NCBI RefSeq assembly: GCF_030272615.1
Contig: NC_081413.1
Span: 562,908,510-562,972,509, forward strand
Direction: 5' to 3'
From: Cryptomeria japonica
Taxonomy: Eukaryota > Streptophyta > Pinopsida > Cupressales > Cupressaceae
DNA length: 64,000 bases
Positions within the stretch are counted from its first letter, which is position 1, and each line of letters opens with the position of its first letter. Under the pieces are notes generated by a model, which was not told the DNA's origin, made no database searches, and saw only the letters and a list, made by a program, of their open reading frames with translations. Below, piece by piece: positions 58,527 through 64,000 of the stretch. The position numbers were made by a program, and so were the translations under genes.

Positions 58527-59420
58527 AGCATCTTTTCGGACTTCAGGTCCGAACTTGGCAAAAGTCAAGATCAACAAAGAGAAGTTTTAAAGCATTGTGC
58601 GAACATCGCATTTCGGACCCTAAGCTCCGAAAAGGGCAAAGAAAAGTTAAAGCATTGTGCGAACATCGCATTTCGGACCCTAAGCTCCGAAAAAGGCAAA
58701 GTGAAGTTTTAAAAGTTTTAAAACATTGTGCGAGCATCGCATTTCGGACCCTAAGCTCCGAAAAAGGGAAAGTAAAGTTTTAAAAGTTTTAAAACATTGT
58801 GCGAACATCGCTTTTCGGACCCTAAGCTCCGAAAAAGGGAAAGTAAAGTTTTAAAAGTTTTAAAACATTGTGCGAACACCGCATTTCGGACCCTAAGCTC
58901 CGAAAAAGGCAAAGAGAAGTTTTAAAGCATTGTGCGAACATCGCATTTCGGACCCTAAGCTCCGAAAAGGGCAAAGAAAAGTTAAAGCATTGTGCGAACA
59001 TCGCATTTCGGACCCTAAGCTCCGAAAAAGGCAAAGTGAAGTTTTAAAAGTTTTAAAACATTGTGCGAGCATCGCATTTCGGACCCTAAGCTCCGAAAAA
59101 GGGAAAGTAAAGTTTTAAAAGTTTTAAAACATTGTGCGAGCATCGCATTTCGGACCCTAAGCTCCGAAAAAGGCAAAGAGAAGTTTTAAAGCATTGTGCG
59201 AACATCGCATTTCGGACCCTAAGCTCCGAAAAAGGCAAAGTGAAGTTTTAAAAGTTAAAGCATTGTGCGAACACCGCATTTCGGACCCTAAGCTCCGAAA
59301 AGGGCAAAGTGAAAGTTTAAAAACCAAACAGGGCGCGATTATCGTTTTCGGACCCTAAGCCTCGAGCGCCGGCGAAAGTCGAGGAAATTAACACTGTGCG
59401 ATCGCATTTCGGACTTTAGG
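58527..59420. repeat. Satellite of 58-73 bp units with a TTTCGGA/TCCGAAA hairpin
   Basis: Eleven core units contain gcattgtgcgaac or a variant, then a hairpin with arms TTTCGGA and TCCGAAA around ccctaagc, then gcaaag. Unit length varies because an aaaagttttaaaa segment is present or absent. Flanking degenerate units (58527, 59340, 59400, 59470) pair TTCGGAC with GTCCGAA or similar. Confidence 0.9.
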
Positions 59421-59886
59421 TCTGAACCAAAACGAGGGCAAAGCCGAGTTTAAAATCCAACGCATCTCCTCTTCGGGCTAAAGATCCGAACTTTGGCACG
59501 CGAAGGCACAGTTTGTAACACAAGGCCAGGGCAAGCAGAAAACGCAGAAAACGAAGTCCTAAAAGAAAGCGAAGTTTTAGCGTAGAAGGCACAGTTTTGA
59601 CAGCGCAAACCACACCCCTTACCCCAGGTCCGAAGTCCGTGAAGGCTAAATCAAGAAGCCTCCAATTTGTCAAAATTCAAAGAATGCGATTCAAAATTTG
59701 AAAGAACTCTTAAATCCGAAAACAAGGAGGTAAGACACCGCATCATCCTCCCATCAACCATTTAAAATTCAGGTTGCTAGGCACAGAACCATGTGAAATT
59801 GATAAATCCTCTTTCATCCTCCAAACCGCGAAAATTTAAACAGGAAGGATAACCGTTGGGATTCAAATTTTGCAGGATCATCCGCT

Positions 59887-60558
59887 CGCCCCGCGCACCA
59901 AGGTCGGGCAATCACCTATCATTCGCTCCAATCAGGTAAGTACACCTTATCGCGTACGGTCATTTAAAATGTATGAATCAAATAGGCAAAATACGCAAAA
60001 TTTGAAATGCTTAGAGTCTGCATCTCCGTCATTCGAACATCCAAAATTTAGGATTCATACCCGAGGTTCGACCGGAAACTGCATCTCTTTTCAAAATTCT
60101 CATGTTTTGCCTTTGTTAAAACTAATCCAAAAAATTCGAGAGTAAGAATGCTTAGTCATAAATCTTCAGGAATATGATGCTGTAGAAGTTAATCAGATTG
60201 TTAGCCCAGAGTGATATTTAAACGCCCCGCGCACCAAGGTCGGGCAATCACCTATCATTCGCTCCAATCAGGTAAGTACGCCTTATCGCGTACGGTCATT
60301 TAAAATGTATGAATCAAATAGGCAAAATACGCAAAATTTGAAATGCTTAAGAGTCTGCATCTCCGTCATTCGAACATCCAAAATTTAGGATTCATACCCG
60401 AGGTTCGACCGGAAACTGCATCTCTTTTCAAAATTCTCATGTTTTGCCTTTGTTAAAACTAATCCAAAAAATTCGAGAGTAAGAATGCTTAGTCATAAAT
60501 CTTCAGGAATATGATGCTGTAGAAGTTAATCAGATTGTTAGCCCAGAGTGATATTTAA
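59887..60558. repeat. Two-copy 336-bp tandem duplication
   Basis: 59887-60222 and 60223-60558 start cgccccgcgcaccaagg and end gatatttaaa. Only two or three differences are seen, including an extra a near 60350. Each copy carries the splice donor-like aatcaggtaagtac. Confidence 0.93.
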
Positions 60559-60649
60559 ACTAATCTCGGTCTGTTGAAACACTTCTGTTATTATCTAACC
60601 CGCATCGTCATTCTCGTGTCACCTTGTAATTTGTGTCTGGCTGTGCAGG
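59936..60649 (+). other. Probable 5'-UTR intron before the long frame
   Basis: A donor-like CAG|GTAAGTAC stands near 59936 and again near 60272 in the duplicated copy. The acceptor-like tctggctgtgcag ends at 60648, six bases before the ATG at 60654. This suggests a spliced leader. No transcript evidence is available. Confidence 0.45.
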
Positions 60650-60653
60650 ATAA

Positions 60654-63600
60654 ATGCCTAAATCAGCGGCAGAATCATCAAAAACACCCGCTGTAGCAGA
60701 AACCTCACGAGCATCCAAATCAGACATCCCACGGAAAGTTGAAAGAATGAAGTATCAGTATCAGAGGGGAGGGTTAAGAGAGTCAAAGGTCCAGAGTATC
60801 TGGGACAACATTGGTGACACCGACCTTGGCCACATTGATATTCAGGATTTCAGGGATCGGGTCTTCTCACCCAATGCATATGGCAGGCCTAGGCAAATGC
60901 TGGAAAGTGGCATCGCCCAAGCAGCAGGTTTTCCTCCAGCAATCCAGAACTATGAATTAGTAGTGGAAGCTGCTCGGCATTACGAGCCAAAGTCCAGATT
61001 AGTGCTTCTGGAAGATATCACTATTGCCGACTTCTCCCCTGAGGCTATCGGCGATGCATTTGATATCCCCTTTCCAAATAATCCCATAGCTACAACAATG
61101 GACGAGGCACAGGGGGCGTATGATATGAACCCAGCTCGATGCAGGGCACTAATTAACGAAGAATGGTTCAAAGAAAAAAGGCCTTCAAGCACCAGGATTG
61201 TGAAAAAGACCCCCAGAAGTGACTTTCATAATGAACATGGTGATATGGTCACCTTACTTAGCCGAGTCATGGGACTCCCTAAGTCCAACTACTTTGAAGA
61301 ATGGATGTTCTATTTTACAGAACAGGTCTTTGCCGGAAAGTCTAAGTTTGACTGGGCTCAGATCATAAGTGATAACATCCACGCTCAGCTGATTGATCTT
61401 GAGACAAAGAAGTATTTCACCATGACCTCCTATTTGGTCTATATGTTCGCAAAGAACCAGCCACTGCCAGGATTAATAATGAAAGGTGAGATCGGGAATG
61501 GGCCTGGTCAGGTAAAGGTTTATGATTACTACCCGCAGCTGCACTACCAGGATATAGCTCAAAGGGAAAAGAGCAGCCCAGCTTACGCAGTTGGACAGTA
61601 CGAACGTGTCAACGACGCCTTCACAATGCGCCTAGTCAGGCTAATGCAGGGAGGGTTACACATAAGGCTCTCGGAGCAAGCTACCATTTTAGTGCAGAGG
61701 TATGGGGCCTGGTTTATTCAGTTCCCAAGATTCTCCTACATCCGAATTGCTGGCTTCAAAGGTGCCCCCCTTCGACTTCCGCGGTACCCAACCGATAAAG
61801 TAGTCCTCATGGAAGTGGCAAGGCAATCACGCCCTGCCGGCATATTATTACGAGAAAGCAAGCAGGCTGGATTCGCATTTCCAATGATCATAGGCAACCA
61901 TGATGTCCAATTGAGAACTCCCACCCTAGCAGAAGAGTCCCTTGCAGAGCTAGCCTCTTATGGCCTACAGGAACATTTCCCAAGAAAATGTTTCGATCAT
62001 GACAATTTGGCAAAGAGAGCTTACGGTAGGCGCTACAGAGCAAAGGAGTCAATTGAAGATTACTGGAAAAATTGCTCCGATGACTACGAAGTCAGGCGAC
62101 GGGAATATTCTAGATTGAGTGTGCAGCAAATGCGACTCTTTGAGTACCGTCGGGTCCCGGATCAGCTCACAGACTCGGGGAATTGTCTCCAAGTCCGGGA
62201 ATTCGAAGCAGTGAGGCATCTCTTGCCAGGCGTTGATTGGTCTCAAGACCCAATCACGGATTTCGAAGCAGTCATGGCAGCCCCGGCAAGATACACAGAT
62301 CAATGGTTACAACACCAGATCGAGAGGCTAGTCCATGAAGGGGTCCAGTTTACTTACCATCTGATGGGCAATTTCGACTCTCAGTCTTCCGAAGATGAAA
62401 GGACATCAGCTGAAAAACCAGAGAAAAGGAAGAAAACTAAGGCTTGCAGAGGGACTCGGACGTCCAAGAGAACAAGGAGGGAGAAGATTCCCATAAGAAG
62501 GCCAGAGACCACTTCATCTTCAGACCCCAGTTCGCCCGATGGTGCCATAGATTTGGATTGCATACCTGCTCCGCCTTCCCAGAGCGACATAGAGGCATTC
62601 CAAGCCAATGATCCTCCTGCTCCAGATATGCCGGACACCGAGCAAAAGGGCCCCAATCCGACTAAGCCGGGTGACCAGATAGAGGAAGGAGAAATCCCAT
62701 CCACCCAGGGGATCGAAGTGCATGAACCTACCCACCAGAGCCGCCATGAATTACTACTCCTCCATGCAGCCAAGGACGACTCAACTGTCGAAGGGGAACA
62801 AAGAACAGACGAGATCCATGAGCTCGAGGGAACCAAGGAGCCACCATCACAGGAAGATATCAGACAATTATTCAGTGAGATAGGGGAGAACTCAGATGCA
62901 AACAAAGAGCTTCCTCCTTCTTCCACCCCTCCGATGGCGGGACAGCTGTTAATTTGTGATCAGCCAGTTGAAAGTATGGGAGCACAAGGTGCTAACTTAA
63001 CCCTATCCTCAACCCAGACGGTGCCTCAAGAGTGGCTGATCGCCAGAGCTCAGCGTAGGGCCGCCACCAAGGCGCCCATCGACCTTGAAGACATCTTCTC
63101 ACGAATGGATCAAACAAAAGCAAAAGGGAAGAAGAAACCGAGAACATACTCTAAGATAACCAAGGATGGGCAAAGGAACCGCACTCTTCATATTGCTACC
63201 CCGCCCGTAAACAAGCTAGCAGATCAAATAACCCTGGCAGATTATAGCATTACGACTGTCCCCATCGGACGAGCTACAAAAGAGCAAGAAAAGGAGGAAT
63301 TTAAGGACTCGGTGCAAAACATACTCAGACAGCTCGAGGAAATCACGGCTGAAAAGGACATGTATCGAGCCCGTGCTGAACAAGCCGAGGGATACATCGA
63401 TAAGCTCCTACGGCCACTACACAACCCCTCTGAATCCCATATTCCCCCAATGGCATTGGCGCAGAGGACCACAATTGAATTTGAAGGAATCCGGGATATC
63501 GCAAAGGCCGTTAAGGAATGGGTGCAAGACATCAAGAAAAAGGGAGAACAGATCCTCAAAGAAGTAAAGGAAATGGCTCTCCATCGAGAGCTCACTCTCG

Positions 63601-64000
63601 TCAGGTTGTTAGAAGTAAAGAGAGAATCCCTCCACATGCATGAAGTAGCGGCCTCTACCCTTCCCCTCCTAAGAGCTCTTTTCTGGACACATACACAAAT
63701 TCCCACACTGCCTGACATCTTGAGTCCCCATAGCATCAGTGTTCTCAAGGAATGGTATTGGACCGTCACCATGAAGAACGATGCCCAGGAAATTATTGAC
63801 AAAGAAAATGACGCGTGTGAGGCGATTCTGGGGAACATGCAAGAACTAGGCAAGACCATCCTCCGATCAATGGTTTCGGGGTGGATAAATGACCTGTCCG
63901 ACAGTGTAATCCGGCCGGATTGGGAGGGAAGATTGGGAGCAGATAAGGCTTCTTATTCCATTGAAGACTTAAGTTTTGCTGGTCAGTTCCATTCAGACAT
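60654..64000 (+). CDS. Very long open frame, unknown protein, runs off the window
   Basis: From the ATG at 60654 I read about 1,115 codons with no stop, reaching the window end. Residues 1-570 look globular: LSRVMGLPKSNYFEEWMFYF (about 203), FDWAQIISDNIHAQLIDLE, YFTMTSYLVYMF, and the aromatic-rich RYGAWFIQFPRFSYIRIAGF (about 352). Residues 590-615 are Lys/Arg-rich (KRKKTKACRGTRTSKRTRR), a likely nuclear signal. About 616-800 is acidic, Pro/Ser-rich and probably disordered. 823-834 is basic again. 873-920 is a Glu/Lys coiled coil and the rest is helical. No transmembrane segment or signal peptide is seen, and I see no RT, integrase, protease or zinc knuckle. It may be an extra 5' frame of a Tat/Ogre-like element, or a plant gene; I do not recognise it. 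Confidence 0.8.
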   Translation, partial: MPKSAAESSKTPAVAETSRASKSDIPRKVERMKYQYQRGGLRESKVQSIWDNIGDTDLGHIDIQDFRDRVFSPNAYGRPRQMLESGIAQAAGFPPAIQNYELVVEAARHYEPKSRLVLLEDITIADFSPEAIGDAFDIPFPNNPIATTMDEAQGAYDMNPARCRALINEEWFKEKRPSSTRIVKKTPRSDFHNEHGDMVTLLSRVMGLPKSNYFEEWMFYFTEQVFAGKSKFDWAQIISDNIHAQLIDLETKKYFTMTSYLVYMFAKNQPLPGLIMKGEIGNGPGQVKVYDYYPQLHYQDIAQREKSSPAYAVGQYERVNDAFTMRLVRLMQGGLHIRLSEQATILVQRYGAWFIQFPRFSYIRIAGFKGAPLRLPRYPTDKVVLMEVARQSRPAGILLRESKQAGFAFPMIIGNHDVQLRTPTLAEESLAELASYGLQEHFPRKCFDHDNLAKRAYGRRYRAKESIEDYWKNCSDDYEVRRREYSRLSVQQMRLFEYRRVPDQLTDSGNCLQVREFEAVRHLLPGVDWSQDPITDFEAVMAAPARYTDQWLQHQIERLVHEGVQFTYHLMGNFDSQSSEDERTSAEKPEKRKKTKACRGTRTSKRTRREKIPIRRPETTSSSDPSSPDGAIDLDCIPAPPSQSDIEAFQANDPPAPDMPDTEQKGPNPTKPGDQIEEGEIPSTQGIEVHEPTHQSRHELLLLHAAKDDSTVEGEQRTDEIHELEGTKEPPSQEDIRQLFSEIGENSDANKELPPSSTPPMAGQLLICDQPVESMGAQGANLTLSSTQTVPQEWLIARAQRRAATKAPIDLEDIFSRMDQTKAKGKKKPRTYSKITKDGQRNRTLHIATPPVNKLADQITLADYSITTVPIGRATKEQEKEEFKDSVQNILRQLEEITAEKDMYRARAEQAEGYIDKLLRPLHNPSESHIPPMALAQRTTIEFEGIRDIAKAVKEWVQDIKKKGEQILKEVKEMALHRELTLVRLLEVKRESLHMHEVAASTLPLLRALFWTHTQIPTLPDILSPHSISVLKEWYWTVTMKNDAQEIIDKENDACEAILGNMQELGKTILRSMVSGWINDLSDSVIRPDWEGRLGADKASYSIEDLSFAGQFHSD

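Larger units (their letters stand above)
58287..60560 (+). mobile_element. Giant gypsy LTR, right end not defined
   Basis: Starts TGTTGTGCG with the double hairpin (58290-58302 and 58307-58323). It contains a hairpin satellite (58527-59420) and a 336-bp duplication (59887-60558). Whether the LTR ends before 59887 or runs to about 60600 cannot be decided without a second copy. It lies upstream of the long frame at 60654. Confidence 0.55.

Noticed and set aside
58527-59420. Short regular repeats, CRISPR-like at first sight
   Set aside because: Continuous tandem satellite with no unique spacers.
61736-63859. Minus-strand frames opposite the long unknown protein (up to 205 codons)
   Set aside because: They lie antisense to a 1,115-codon frame and have Ser/Trp-rich shadow composition.

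Overview
The window is plant nuclear DNA dominated by transposable elements. Ty1/copia and Ty3/gypsy retrotransposons, a LINE and hAT DNA transposons are nested in one another. The elements are old and decayed, the LTRs are very long, the flanks are AT-rich, and only one recognisable cellular gene is present. A seed plant with a large genome, probably a gymnosperm, fits best, but that assignment is inference.

Layout, left half. 1-4306 is the right-hand part of a giant gypsy-type LTR that entered a copia pol gene (4307-5580). Next come a 3' gypsy region with an unknown reading frame (5534-6682) and the start of another giant LTR (7651 to about 9720). From about 9770 to 24640 a single LINE is split into three pieces by copia A (10182-16325, itself holding a 733-bp solo LTR) and copia B (17892-23840). 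From about 27267 to 36156 lies a hAT transposon split by copia C (29435-34520). Target-site duplications (exact, or with one mismatch for copia B) and reading frames that resume across the junctions support most of these nestings. LTR divergence, counted by eye for A and C, orders them as A (about 8%), B (about 5%), C (2.6%).

Right half. 37154-39541 (minus strand) carries seven exons of a carotenoid cleavage dioxygenase 1 (CCD1)-like gene. All four iron-binding histidine motifs are present; the 5' exons are not in view. From 41.9 to 53.5 kb a minus-strand copia D is split by a complete 5182-bp solo LTR (42746-47927, perfect CCCTT target duplication) and by a 3.6-kb block containing a 1181-bp non-autonomous hAT element (49954-51134). 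A second minus-strand copia RT piece (53.8-54.6 kb) follows, then a gypsy LTR plus gag (55849-57863), then another giant LTR (from 58287).

The right edge holds the most striking item. From 60654 to the end of the window runs an uninterrupted reading frame of about 1,115 codons, with higher GC than its surroundings and no family I recognise. It lies downstream of the giant LTR and a probable 5'-UTR intron. Other unusual structure includes arrays of covarying stem-loops between pol and the 3' LTR of copia B and C, a double hairpin at the start of three giant LTRs, a 17-copy hairpin array inside the solo LTR, and a telo-box palindrome at a fixed distance from a TATA box in two giant LTRs.
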